Origin: Chrysophaeum taylorii
Taxonomy: Eukaryota; Sar; Pelagophyceae; Pelagomonadales; Pelagomonadaceae
DNA: 64,000 nt
Assembly (NCBI GenBank): GCA_029834535.1
Contig: JAQMWT010000362.1
Span: 124,001 to 188,000, forward strand
Direction of reading: 5' to 3'
The notes below the pieces were generated by a model. The model was not told the DNA's origin and ran no database searches. It saw nothing but the letters and a program-made list of their open reading frames with translations. Within the stretch, counting starts at the first letter, position 1; every line of letters starts with the position of its first letter. This document shows positions 1 to 12,281 of this stretch, in pieces. The position numbers were made by a program, and so were the translations under genes.

Positions 1-723
1 GCTCCGGTCGACTTCGCGGTGGCTGATCAGTACCGATACAGCGTCATCATCGTCGGGCGTAACACGAGTAGCATCCGGAGAGGTTGGCCGTGCCTCTCGA
101 GCATGCGCCCGCATGGATTCCTCCACCATTCGTCGAAGTCGATCGTCGTCGATCCGCTGCCGCTCCACTTCTGAGCGTTGTTGTTGAGCGTCGCGGCGGG
201 TGCTCTCAAGTTCACGTATGACTTGCTCGATCTGCGACTGGTACATCTCGAATCGTTCGACGATGGTCTGCAGAACCTCGGGGTCGACATCCACGCGAAA
301 ATCTGTCGCTCTCGTATTCGCAGATGGTGGCCTAGGAGGTGCACTCTCCTCTGGTCCACGCATCGCCGCAAACGGTCCGGGTTCCGCTCGAGATGACTCC
401 GTAGCATTCATCGCACGTTCGTGGGGTCGTGCGTACGGGAACGTCGGCTCACCCGGTCTTGAAGTTGCGTCTGGCGCAACCGTAGCTCCCCCTTCGCCGG
501 CGCGTGGATCCGGAAGGATGACCACGCTTGGGGGGCTGTCGAGGCTATCAGAGGATCTTGCCTCTCTTCCGATGCCACTTTCCTCGGCTTCCGGCCGTTG
601 AAAGGGCGTACTGAATGGTGTTCTCCCAATAGACGCAAATGGAGTCCCTGCACTGAATCGTTGCAGACGCTCCTGTGCGCCCCGAAACCACTGCGGTCGT
701 TCTGTCATTGGCCTCTCTGCCAT
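1..723 (-). CDS. Gag-like open frame, runs off the left edge
   Basis: An ATG at the high-coordinate end opens a frame of 241 codons with no stop before the window edge, so the protein is incomplete. The first about 140 residues are Pro/Ser/Gly/Arg-rich and low complexity. From about residue 145 to 205 there is a strongly charged stretch rich in Gln, Glu and Arg (for example IEQVIRELESTRRDAQQQ) that should form a coiled coil, followed by an acidic DDDD patch. No enzyme motif is visible. The architecture (disordered start, coiled coil, acidic patch) resembles the gag-like first frame of the Gypsy element at 8,300, and the surroundings are transposon-rich, so a Gag of another LTR element is my best guess; a host protein is not excluded. 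What follows beyond the edge would decide it. Confidence 0.45.
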   Translation of the reverse strand, partial: MAERPMTERPQWFRGAQERLQRFSAGTPFASIGRTPFSTPFQRPEAEESGIGREARSSDSLDSPPSVVILPDPRAGEGGATVAPDATSRPGEPTFPYARPHERAMNATESSRAEPGPFAAMRGPEESAPPRPPSANTRATDFRVDVDPEVLQTIVERFEMYQSQIEQVIRELESTRRDAQQQRSEVERQRIDDDRLRRMVEESMRAHAREARPTSPDATRVTPDDDDAVSVLISHREVDRS

Positions 724-2489
724 GACCGCGCTTTGCCCGGATAATAGGCTTAATCCGGACGCTCACAACTCACTTGTTTTATTCTTTTCGTCAGACGACA
801 ATTGCCGGCAGCCGTCTGACTGCGCGCTGTACCGGTGCGCTGGACTTACGGAAGTATTTGCCTTGCGCGTGAAGACTATGGACGGCCTTCCCGGTGCTGT
901 CGCTCGCCGTCAGGGAGGTGGTCTGCCTCGCGCGAGCTAAGTTAGGTCTTACTCTGTCTTTGCCTCGTAGGTTTTTCGATGTTTGCCTCAATGAGTCGTA
1001 GTGACTCCGCTCCCCGTACGATCCGAATCACGTAAAATGAACCCCGCGGCAGTACCCGTGATCCTCTGGATCTTCACCCACAAATGCGTCGGCTTCGCAC
1101 TCACTCGACCGTTACGAACCGACTCGCCGCCGAGAAACAGGAGATCGATAGTCCGGGAGTTGGACTATCGATTTCCCGTTTCTGAGACCACTGTAGTGGT
1201 TTTCTCAGATACCCGCCCCTCCTGGCCGGACCAGGGGCCTCAACAACCCTTTCTCCCAACCCGAACCGCGGGTGAAACCACCACACGCCCGATCTCAGCG
1301 TAATACCTCACGCCATCACGAAATCGGACAATCAAATGAGGGTAATATCAAGAAGACACCAAGAAAGCAATACAAATGCCTGGTACATTGGGTTCAGTGG
1401 GAGCGTAGGTGAGGGTGTCAAGATGACACCCCCCCATAAGTGCAAGGTCAATACCAGGGCAACAATCAGGGTAAGTCAGGTGGCATGCAGGCAAGTGGGG
1501 GAAATGGGCGCTACTGCCACAAAGACGGTCGTGGACAAGCTCGCCCACCACGCCAATACCAAGTTGCGTGCCTTGGTCATTTCATGTTCAATAGCAACTT
1601 CGGTCAACGCCCTGGGTGTTGGTCTTAGGCCCGACGGGCCTCGCTCGCGCTCAGGAAGGTGGCGAAGAGAGTGGTCCCGCCTATCCTAGTGCTATCTAGT
1701 GCTTTGCTATCGACCCATGACGCCTACCAGGCCCGCCCGCTTGCGCGCGTGTTGCGGCTACTCGCGTCTTGGCAACGACGACGGCGTCGTCACCGGTTCC
1801 CCCTATGTGGCTGTCGAGGCTGCGCGGCGTTCTGTCCGGAGCTTAGCGCTGGTCTCCTTGACCATCCCGATGTCCACCACCTCATCCAAGTCGGACAGCA
1901 TCAGCACTTTTCCGGCATTCCCGTTTTTAACGGCGTGCCTATCGGGTCGTCCGGACTCCCATAAGCTCCTCCACTGTGCATCGCGAGGTTGAAGGTGGAG
2001 CTCGAGAATGCCGCCCTCCTCCAATGCATGTACTCCCGGGCCAGCTACTCTATCGCACCGTTGGCACGGACTACTTCGCGCAGCATTGCTACACCTCTAC
2101 CGCCACGACCGCGCTCCGCCGCTTCGACGGTGTTTTTAACTTCATTGTAATAACTGTCCTCAGCCGGTCGGGTCTTTACGCTGGCGACATAGTAATATCA
2201 AACGCCTTCGTCGTCCCGCGCGGACTGGTGGTGGCGGTATCCGCACTCGCACCGACCTTAGCCCCGCAGCCATTCGTCGTCGCCGCAGGCCAAGCCCTCC
2301 AGCACCTCGTTGACCGCTGCAACTCTGTAAGCGCTGTCGCGGTCCTAGAACACCTACCCCTCGGCTCGCCTCGGTCCTGGGCGCGACTCCTTCTGCGTCG
2401 GCAGTGAGATACGTCACTGGCGCCTAATCCTCCTCGGAGGGGCAGTATCATGAAATATTGTGGCATAATGCGACCGGAGATGGCATGGT
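724..2489. other. Non-coding stretch with hairpin cluster; decayed repeat DNA
   Basis: No convincing gene. Short open frames exist on both strands, but none shows a known domain or a consistent frame. Around 1,440-1,630 a plus-strand scrap has a Gln/Gly-rich run followed by an isolated YCHKDG, vaguely like a decayed zinc-knuckle Gag, too weak to call. A cluster of three hairpins at 1,134-1,240 is listed separately. The segment probably consists of untranslated or terminal sequence of the element whose gag-like frame starts at 723, plus older repeat debris. Confidence 0.4.
1134..1240. repeat. Three consecutive hairpins
   Basis: First hairpin: arms 1,134-1,154 and 1,162-1,182, 21 bp each, 7-base loop, with two transition mismatches that would still pair as G-U in RNA; its core is ATCGATAGTCC. 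Second: TCTGAGACCACT (1,181-1,192) against AGTGGT-TTT-CTCAGA (1,195-1,209), with a three-base bulge. Third: CCTGG/CCAGG around 1,221-1,235, extendable by a GCCCC/GGGGC pairing. They follow each other without a gap. Wobble-compatible mismatches hint at RNA-level structure, but a foldback DNA element is equally possible. Confidence 0.6.
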
Positions 2490-5400
2490 AAATCAGGACG
2501 TGAGATAGCGAGCACGAAGCCGAAGGAAGGGGTGGGCTTCCGTACTGCGGGTGAAGATATCGCTAAGATTGTCAAGACGGGGGACATGCTGGGGGTCAAT
2601 AATTGAACAGTACGAGGGAGATCAAAATCGTCAAAAAGTGTGAGAAGCCGGGAAAGTTCAGCAGTAGCAGTAGCCAGTGGTGGAGTGGCGATCATCGGGG
2701 TTGTCGGCCCACCTGGAGTCGGAATAACCACAGAGACGAAGGGTAGAATCGCGACCAAGAACGAGGGCACGATTTGGAGTACCATTGAGGTAGCGGAGCG
2801 TGTGACTCAAGGCGTGCCAATGGGGAACCGTGTGCAGGACAGTCACCGGCAGAAAGACGAAGACCTTTTGGAGCAGGAGTCAATTCGGGTTTACTGTTGA
2901 TGAAGCGATGTTCCGTGAGGATTTCACGGATAGCGTGTGATTGGGCGATAGCGATCGTGCGACGTGCGCGATCACGCGTAATGCGAAGACCAACGTAAGT
3001 TTGGAGATGGAGTTCGTTGACATCGGTGAAAGCTTTGAAACGCAGCATGCAATCTTGGTAATGGCCAATGCAAAAACGGGGGTGAGCCACAAGAAGGTCA
3101 TCAACAACGAGAACAAGGCGCAGAACCACAGTAGAATTAAGCATGAGTGTGTAGCTGCAAGTATCACCAGATCCGCGGACAAAACCACGATCATTGACAA
3201 GGAAGCGTTCAAAGTAAAGCCACCAGTTTCGACAAGCTTGTTTGCAGCCGTACCAAGAGCGACGTAGTTTGTAAGTGATTTTGGAGCCATCTTTGGGTTG
3301 GCTGGGAGCATAGCCTTCGGGTGGCCAGACATAGATATCTTCTGCAATCGGGGCTTGTATGAAAGCAGAGCTGACATCCAACTTATGCAAATCCCAGTCA
3401 TGAACGGCAACGAAGGTGAGAAAGAAGCGGATAGTAACAATGTTGGCTCCAGGAGAATAGGTGTCGTGATAATCAAGGCCGTAAACCTGGGTGTAACCGC
3501 GGACACGAGACGAGCTTTGTACGATTTTAAGCGGCCAGATTCATACTTCATGCGGAGGACCCACTTCAAAGTGCAGATGTTGCCAGAAAAAGTAGAGGGA
3601 ACGCGAACAACATCCCAGCAACCGAGCTGACCGAGGGAATGATATTCTTTGGCAATGGCTTGTAACCAGCCAGGACGTTCAGGATGTGTGTGGGCTAGAG
3701 CTTCGCGTAAATGAGTGGAAGTGATAGCGCCGTCATCAATGAAAGAATAGTGAGACGTTGCTTCGGAAGCAGAGTAGAGAACACGATGGGCTTCGACACA
3801 TTAAGGATCAACAAGGGTGTGGGCGAGACAAAGGGGAAGGGAGACATAATGGACTAACAAACGAAAACTAGCATAATTGATGTACAGGGAATGACGAGAT
3901 GAGACAGAATCGACACGTGATGACACAGAATCAACAGTGCGTTGTGGTAAAACGCCAGAATTTTTGGTTGCAGTGACTGTGGTAGGTATTTCAGAATAAT
4001 GTGCGCTTTTGTCGACTTTGCGCGGTCGGCTCTGTTTTGCTCGACATTGTTTTGCGCTTTTCTCAGGAGGTTTTGGGTTCTTTATTTTGTCGGCTCTGGT
4101 GTGCTCGACTTTGTTGTGCACTTTCCTCTGGGGGTTGTTGGTTCTTCTGAGTTCATGAGCTCGTAGGATGGGTCGGTTCACGTGATGGGGTAATCAGTCC
4201 CAGTGAAACCGGCGCATTCTCATCAAACACAGGGGGCAAGGGGGCAACAGCGGAAGCACAGGTGACAATCGGGCAACAGCAGGAACAGGTGACAATGGGG
4301 CAACAGTAGAAGACATGGAAGACAAACTGGGGGAGGCAATAAAACAGGTCAGGAAACAACAAGGAGAGTGGCCTTCGGTGGGTGACATTGCAGGAAATTC
4401 GATAAGCGAAACTGTCAGCAAGATCGAGGTCTGAAGAACAATATCGATAAAGGTGCCTGGTAAGACTTGCGTTAGGCGATTGTTGCCACTGAGAGTCGCA
4501 GCGGGGCAAAGATAGCAGCAACACAGGCGGGTATATATAACGGCAGATGCTTGCCTTCACGACGGATCGCGTGACTTCACGACGGATCATCATCGGCTTG
4601 TATCGTTCATCGCTTCGTTGCCATCATGTCCTCGATTGAGATTAAGAACAACAAACTCGTACAAAAGCTCGACGCCTATACTGGTGAGCTTCATTTCTTT
4701 AATCATTGGCAGCGGCGCCTCTTGTACCTGATCCGACGTACCCTCGAGCGTGTCCTCGCATTTGACAACGCGCATCGTGCTTCACGACTTACTGGCTTTG
4801 TTTTATCGTCTCGCGTTTCGTACCGACGAATGTGGTAGTACCCTCGAGAAGTTCAACAACAAACAATTTAGACGGCATGCACAACCACTACCGTCGCGCT
4901 ATCCGCCGCGTCGTCAGCCACAACCCCGACTTCAGACTCTTCCAAACTGACCTACCCTAGACGCTCCCCTTTCCCAAAAACCTGGCTCTACTCGATTCCG
5001 ACGCAATACCCAATGTCATTTTGGCGGCTGCAAGGATCACTTTAAGAGGGAATGCCGAAAGTTTCAAAGTTCCTAGCTATTCAACTACAACGCCCTCCCC
5101 ACCATCGCCGTTCTTCTCAACAGCGCAACAATTCCAATGACTCCAAGAACACCCAACAACACCAACCCACCAAAACCAACACCACCAAAACTACCTTTTC
5201 TGCTCTTATGCCTACTCCAACCTTGACTCATTCTAGTTCCACTCCGCCGCTTTTCTTAATACCACCATCTATTACACCCCCTTCACCGCCTTCTCCGGCC
5301 ACACCCAACGTCTCACATCCACCTCCCAATACTCTGTCTTATCATATTTGCCACCTTTCTGAAAATCGAGATAATTCCAAGTCAAAGTGTGTACCGCCGA

Positions 5401-6510
5401 TTGTCTGACGCAAGCAAATCAACAACCCCATCCCATTACACGGAAGTCCCTCGTTGTGGATTTTTTTTTTCAGCTCCCATTGCACAGGAGCCCTTCGTTC
5501 TGTATTTTCAGCCATTCGTTGATCCACCCCTCGTTCTGTATTTTCACCTAGTCGTTGCTCCCCTCCTCGTTCTGTATTTCACCTATTCGTTGATCCATTC
5601 CTCGTTCTATATTTTCAGCTATTCCTTGATCCACTCCCCGTTGTGCATTTTCAGCTATTCGTTGATCCATTCCTCGTTCTATATTTTCAGCTATTCGTTG
5701 ATCCACTCCTCGTTGTGCTTGTCGGTTTTGGTAAAACCAGCGAATCACGTTCCATCGCGCATTTCACCCGACACATCTAAGTTGTGCCTGTCAATTTTCG
5801 CGTGCGCACCTTTCGTGCTTCCTATGTGGTTGGATCGCTCATCTTCGGGATCCTGGACCGACGCTTCTTTGCGGTGTTATTCGGCTTCTTCATCTACGGT
5901 ATCAACACAATGCTGTGGTTATCCTTCGCGCACTATCTGCATTTCGCCGCTTTTCTGCTACAATTCGGTTTTGCTATGGAAGTGAATTCCGTGCTCAGCA
6001 CCCGCACGCTATCTGCAACGTTCTTACGTGTCACCGCTGTTTTGCCACTATCGCCAACTTCTACTGAAGTCTACTCGAGTATGTCGAGCAAAGATCGGCC
6101 GCTTGCTCCTCAAAAGCTGGCCCATATGGAAACTTCGTTCTTGAGAATGCGAAAAAGGGCCACTTTCTTATCTGCCACAGCAGGCAGGCATACAGCAGCC
6201 TGATCTACCCGTGTTCGTTCCTTGTAACGCTGGCGCGTCAGAAGTCTTCCATCTTCGCGTAAAGGACGCGGTCATGAACATGGTAACTTGCTCGCGCCAC
6301 AACGACCAAACACCAACGTTCGCATCAAACCTGTTTACGCCTGTTTTTTTTTATTCTGTCGACTCCGACCATCGTCATAGCCTGGTCACCATGCAACATA
6401 TCTGCCCAAAGGCAACGTTCTCATCTTGGTAATGGCCGATGCAAGAACGGGGGTGGGCCACAAGAAGGTCATCAACAACGAGAACAAGGCGCAGAACAGT
6501 AGAATTAAGC
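2490..6510. mobile_element. Copia-type LTR retrotransposon remnant, rearranged
   Basis: Fossil of the Copia (Ty1) superfamily, broken in many places. Between about 2,490 and 4,545 the coding sense is minus: reverse transcriptase (KLDVSSAF, YVWPPEGYAP, SWYGCKQACRNWW, VVDDLL) at about 2,900-3,570 and RNase H (GYSDSRWADNPDDRHSTTG) at about 2,650-2,850. Between about 4,620 and 6,425 the gag side of the same family reads on the plus strand, so one half is inverted relative to the intact order of the sister copy at 45,442-50,060. A short second scrap of reverse transcriptase (about 6,427-6,510) follows in minus sense. No terminal repeats were found at its ends. It is clearly decayed, and I would judge it older than the sister copy. 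Confidence 0.85.
5490..5725 (+). repeat. Minisatellite of about 37 bp inside the Copia remnant
   Basis: Six to seven imperfect copies of a unit of about 36-38 bp built on CTCGTTCTGTATTTTCA and CGTTGATCCA. The same array occurs in the sister Copia at about 48,500-48,740 in the opposite orientation, so it belonged to the family before either copy inserted. Confidence 0.75.
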
Positions 6511-7497
6511 ATACGATGGCGGGCGCTCTCAAGGACGTGTGGGATGGACTCCGCACCGAAGTCATGCCTTAGCACGGCGGTGATGGCTCCGGCGACCTGC
6601 CAACGTCCGACGGTCCCCTCTCTTGCGAGTTTGTTTGTCTTCATGAACGTCCTCATGGACCCGGCTGCTCCGGCCCCCGCTCCGGAGTTCCAACGTGCTC
6701 TCGTTTCTCAGCGCGAGGTGCCTCGGGCTGATGTGCTCCGGCGACAGGTGACCTCGCACCGATGATGCACGTCGGATCGCGGCATCCTCGTGAGATCGCC
6801 TATTCACCGGTATTATCAGCTCGTGGCCCAACTCGTCGCTTCGAGCGCACATATGCTGCTATAGCCTGAGACGCGCGTCCAGTACTTGAGCTATCATTCT
6901 TCCGATTGCATGGGCCGCGTGGATACTGCGTCCTTGGAACTGACGCCCTTCTCGACGCGCATGGTCGGCTCCTCCTCACCCACAATTGCCTTCTCAACCA
7001 CGACTCAACGCGGGCAGTCTGTTGCGACGACGTGTTCGAACGGACCATCGCCTACCTCCGCGAAGCAGTCCGAGGTCTTCGGCATTTTTACCGACTTCGT
7101 CGCCCCTGCCGTCCGCTCGCGCCTCTACGGCCGGTGTGACGGCAAACCTGTGAAACTCCATCCTCGTCGCGCTCGGCAGTGAGAAGCCTTCAAAGTAGAG
7201 ACGCTCACCTGGGCGATCAACAAGCGAAGCTTCCCACTCTACCGATCCATCCCCTGTCGACAGGCGCGCCGCGCAAGTCTACGGCGCCTACGTTCGCCAC
7301 GCTAGTGACATTGATAACCCCCTTGCGCAGGCTGGCGCCACGCTGCCACACAGTCTTTCTTTTGGGGCCCGTCGAGTGGCGCCTGTGAAGCTACGGCACT
7401 GTGGACGGCCTCGTCTTCGGTTTCTTCGCCGACACCTGCGCGGCACGGATCGCATTGCACGTGCAGAGGACGAGCATCCCCAATAGGCCTTTCAAGC
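6511..7497. other. About 1 kb without a recognisable gene
   Basis: Several plus-strand frames of 70-100 codons overlap here (for example around 6,900-7,180), but none has a known motif, and the frame that looks most protein-like changes along the way. It lies between the Copia remnant and the left LTR of the Gypsy element and is probably decayed transposon or pseudogene sequence. I could not name it. Confidence 0.35.
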
Positions 7498-7502
7498 AGC
7501 AC
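7498..7502 (+). repeat. Target-site duplication AGCAC, left copy
   Basis: AGCAC directly precedes the left LTR and recurs directly after the right LTR (17,974-17,978). A 5-bp duplication is the normal signature of Gypsy integrases. Confidence 0.85.
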
Positions 7503-7839
7503 TGTGGCGGCAACTCCCGCCTCCTAAGGCTTACCCCTCTTCTAGCCCCCCCCTTTTATCAGGGGCACCCTACTCCGTCATGATGATGTCAGTTTTCTTT
7601 ATGACATCATCTTCCTTTTCCGTGACATGTGTCACCCTGATTTCTGTGTTTCGATAATATCTTAATCATAAATCAACAGCCGATCCTCAAGTTGTGAGGA
7701 CCAGGCACGGAAGTTGTTTGTGGTTGTGTGGCGGGAGAACGGCCATCCTCGTCCAGTGACTCCATCAAGGGCACGGACGCGAGCGGCGAGCCAGGATTCG
7801 AAGGCACGCCAGGTAGGCCTAAATTCTCCTTACGCCACA
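7503..7839 (+). repeat. Left LTR of the Gypsy element
   Basis: 337 bp bounded by TGTGGCG and CGCCACA, a short terminal inverted repeat. About 95% identical by eye to the right LTR at 17,638-17,973. It starts directly after the AGCAC target duplication. Confidence 0.9.
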
Positions 7840-7841
7840 GG

Positions 7842-7858
7842 TGGTGGGGGAATACGAG
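7842..7858 (+). promoter_or_regulatory. Probable primer binding site
   Basis: TGGTGGGGGAATACGAG begins two bases after the left LTR. Its complement ends in CCA preceded by a seven-base acceptor-stem-like strand, as expected for pairing to a tRNA 3' end. The tRNA species cannot be named from this window. Confidence 0.6.
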
Positions 7859-10800
7859 ATTCGAGCGACCATATCGGTCGCAGCGAACGAGTGCATCTTG
7901 CATTCTCTACACGGCCCGGACAAGCCGTGCGCGCCCTGATCAGGCGCGCCGACGAAGATTTCCAGGAGGACCACTGCCGTGGGAAAGTTCCCCGGCCGGA
8001 TACGCTAGTCGTCGGAGGTGACGACGCGCGATTCGGTTCTAGCCGACGCGCAACCCGGGTACCGCTGCCGCAGGCGAGCTGAGTGAGATCGCAACTCACT
8101 GAGGCATTGATTGCCGGGCAGAGACGAATTCTGCCGCCCACCGGACTGATAGATCGGTCGATGGAAGACGCACGCGACGACGATATTACGCGTGTCGTGG
8201 ACGAGTAGAAGTCCCAGAGTCGAAGGAGCACGAGAACGACGACGACTCAACCATTTTGGACCCGCTCTGATCTCGGCCGATTAGAACGAGCCAGAGCCGA
8301 TATGGAAGATGATGATGCTGCCGACGAGCAGATGCGATATGACGAACCGCCAAGCCGTCAGGATGAGATGAGCGAGGGGAACGATGATGATGATAACGAT
8401 GATGAAGAGCTCGACACTGAAGGTGACAACGAGGAAGAAGAGCTAGACTACAACAACGGCGAACCCGCGGAGAGACCGCCGGGAGGACGACCGACAGCTC
8501 CGCCAACGCGTGCACGAACCCCGGGTGTAAAGGGAATTAATGAGTTCTACGAGGCTCATTTGCGGGCGTTACGCGAAGAGAACGAACGCGCGCAGGAACG
8601 ACTTTTAAAACAAATTGAAGAAGAGAACGATCGAAAGGAGCGGCCACAGCGGAAGGAGGCAGAAGAATTACGAGGGCAAGTGCGGAGGGCCAACGCTCGA
8701 TCAGATGACCTCCAAGATCAAGTAAATTCGTTGACACGAGAAAGAGACGAGTTGCGTACGCCGAGTCGATCAAGGCGAGCGAGCAGCCCGGGGTCCCGAG
8801 CTGAGGAAGAACCGCCAACTACACGACCACGCGCGAAAGCTAGGAAGCCGCGCTATGAAGACGACGATCACGAAGAAAAGGAGGAGACGCGTGGCGACGG
8901 GAAAATCGACAACCAAGAGTTCTTGATGGCTTTCACGGATCGGTTCGCCAGCGCGTTAGCCAAACACGATCGCAACAAGGATCGGCGATCGACCTCCGGA
9001 TTAAAGACCGGAACTTTTAAACTTGTTCTTGATGGACGCGATCAGGACCAGTTCGATTTAGATGCGGGCGCGGTGATGAGCTCGTTAGCCGAAGACCATT
9101 TTAGCATGGAGAAGCCGCGGTACCTGCTGCCCGCGAGCCTGTGCGAGACAGTCGCACCAATTTTTTTGAGAACACTTGAAGAAGTACGAAGACCTGTGTA
9201 AAGATCTCGATCACCCAGCGTCTTTTTATTTACGTCGGGATATCGACGATGAGGAGTACGGTTCAGTGGTACGACGATTACGACGACTGAACGAGAAGTA
9301 CTGCCTCAAGATTTTGAAATATTTCCGAGAGAGTTGCCCACTGCCGGTGACGGCAGAGGAATCGCTACGAAAATTGCAATGCACGACCCAAGCGACCGTT
9401 CCGAAACGCTCTGGGGGACGCCACGTGCATACGTATTGCATCCAATTTCAGAAAGAGGCCATGACGTACTGTTCTGTGGCCAACCGGGATATCAACGATG
9501 TGGAGATCATCTCTTACTTGATACGTGGACTGGAGTCCAGCGAATTGAAATCCCGCGTGCGAACCATGCGCAGCGGGCATCCGACGACGTATAAAACGTT
9601 TATGTCTACGTTGTCATTGATTACACGGCTCGAGAACGATTTCGCAACCGCAATGGCGGAGAATAACAGCCGAATTTCAACGAACCCATCGGGCGGGAAG
9701 CCGCAGAAGCCACCGTCTGGACGCGGAGGACGAGCGCTCGCCTCGGGAACGAAAGATAAAACGACGAAATATGAAGCATTGCGTCTCGAAGATAATCCGA
9801 AAAAGTGGTTCGAGAGCACATGCAAGGAGTGTGGGTTTTTCTTAACGACCCACGACAAGGATGAACACGGGAACCGGGTCATTTGCAACCGCGAGCCCGA
9901 CGACTATTATGTGGCGATGTGTAAGTACATCGAAGACGGCAAAAGCCATTTCTCGGGGACGATGGGAAAGCCGACACAAGAAGGATAATCATTCGCGTGA
10001 CGACGGCAGTTCCAATGCCACCCTCGGTTCGAGCGCTGCTCACGACATTCAGAGCAGACTCAACGATATGGGCACGCAGCTGACCACGGTTATGGATTCC
10101 GTGAAGCACTTGAAAGATGGACACGGCCGATCGCCTTCGACACGACCAGGCCGTCGAGATAGCCGGAGCCCCCGACGCCGCGACAAGTGCCGTAGCAGCT
10201 CGCGCCCGCGCCGACGGAAAGACAGCCGGAGCTCTAGCAGACATTCACGCCGCCGCAGCCGACGAAGATCTCGCGATCGAAATTCGGACGATGGTCGTTA
10301 CCGGGAAGACTCGGGACATTCGTCTGCAACGTTCGCGTTTACGACCCCTTGCGGTCAACAGGTACCATTAGGAGTGATGGTGTACGCGAACACGGCCACC
10401 AGCACCGACTTCGCAGCCGACGGCCCTTGCCGCGGCCGCATTCGACGATCTTGCTCGCCCGCCGATGGACGAGCCACCCAACGATGTGCTGACCGATCGT
10501 CGGTCTTTGGCACAGGTTTATGAGGAGATGTCGAGCGATGAACTCGAAGATTCGAGCGACGACCTCGAAGCTCCGCGATACTGGGAAGGCGATTCAGATT
10601 CGGAAGATTCGGAAGATGAAGAAGCTACACCTTGCGAACCTGTGTCCGCGATATCGTTACTTGACGAGTCGTCCACGGACGACGCGCCGTTTGTGTTTGA
10701 CGAGGAAGCCCTCGACGCCATCGGCTTATCTTTGGACTCTCCAGGGACGACCTTTGGCGACCGAACTGGATGTGAGCCAGACAAGGGTTTCTGCAGTGAT

Positions 10801-12281
10801 AGCTCGTGTGATCATTCGACGGACGAGACGATGACCATCGCGAGTGATGCAGACGGCGATCCTACGGTAGAGTTGACGTCGGGGACGACGCCGTCTTTTT
10901 CTGCGGACCCCCCCGAAATGGTTTCGGTCACGACGGACCGAGCCACGGACACGCCGCCGGAAGAAAAGGATAGATTTAATTAGAAGATTAGCAGCGTTCT
11001 GGACTGGGACGAAGACGAGCCGACGTGGAACCTGCAGGATCGGTGGGCGAGAACTAGGAGCTTCTTGCTAAAGAAGCCACCAGAACAACCGCTCAGCTAC
11101 GGACTCGAAGCCGCAGCCGACACGGAACCGATCGCCGAGGATGGTGATGATCAACCAACGACGAATGAATCTACGGATGCGTTCTGGAAAGACTAAATGA
11201 ATGAGTTTTTGGAGAGGTCCTTTGCTTCCAAGAACAGCGAAGATCGGGATCCCCTACCAGCACTGATTCCCTCCGAGATTGTCTTGGAGGAAGAGCGGAA
11301 GCCGCCAGATAAAGAGGCTGCCGCGAGCGTTACGTCGATGACGCTAACAACAGATGATACGAGAGCTCAAGCCGCGGTATCGATGCCCAACCCCGGAGAT
11401 GAGCGAGTCAGAGCCTGATGTGCTCACACTTCGTTGGCGCCGCGAGATGGCAAGACGATCGAAGATGATTTGGTTACCCTCAGTTGTTTAGATACGGGTA
11501 CTCTTACATTTATGGCCTGCCACATCTACAGGAATCGTGACGGACCGAAATTCTCGACGACCATGGGTGTCGATGGAATGGCAGATGTTTCTTATATTTG
11601 CCGAGAAATGGTCAGGAAGCTGGCCGAAGATAACTTAATGTTCGATGAAGGCGAACTTCCGATTAAGCGCAAGCTGTACGGATCAGGGTTGAATACGACG
11701 ACGATCTTTCGTTGGATCGCGATTCGGGTCGCCCTCGCCGACCACATCGCCGCCCCCATTGTCGCTATTGTGGCCGATACGAACTATCTGTTCCTGTTGG
11801 GAGGGCGCGATATACGAGTTTTAGGAGCCGTCGTGGACTACCCCCACGATCGGATCTGTTTTTATCGAACCCAAGTCGTCTACGGGCGCAAGAAGATTAA
11901 AGTCAAGGATGAACGAGTCGATGCACCCATCGTGACCTTTCGATCTATTTACGATCGAGACCCGATAACCGTACCGATTTACAATCATCAACACGATGCC
12001 TTTCGGAAGAGTCTCGACCTAGTCAAGACTCGAGTTTACGCTCGTTTGAGCACGATTAAAGTTCTCCGCAGCCCGCCGCCGGAACGAACGGTGGCCTTGG
12101 CTACGCGGGGACATGCTACGACCAAATTCTCCCCCGCTCCGGGATAAGACGCGCGAAGAGTAGTGGCATACGCTGCACGCACGCTTGAAATCGAGCCCGG
12201 TCGAACTTACAATCTACCGGTTATTTTGTCGAAACCTATGGACATGGGACAGGTTTTCGTCGCTACGTTTGCTGAAAACGA

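Noticed and set aside
9141-9200. CRISPR array, tRNA or rRNA genes anywhere in the window
   Set aside because: Looked for regular spaced repeats and TTCGAAT-type T-arms on both strands; hits fell in coding or LTR sequence without cloverleaf partners.
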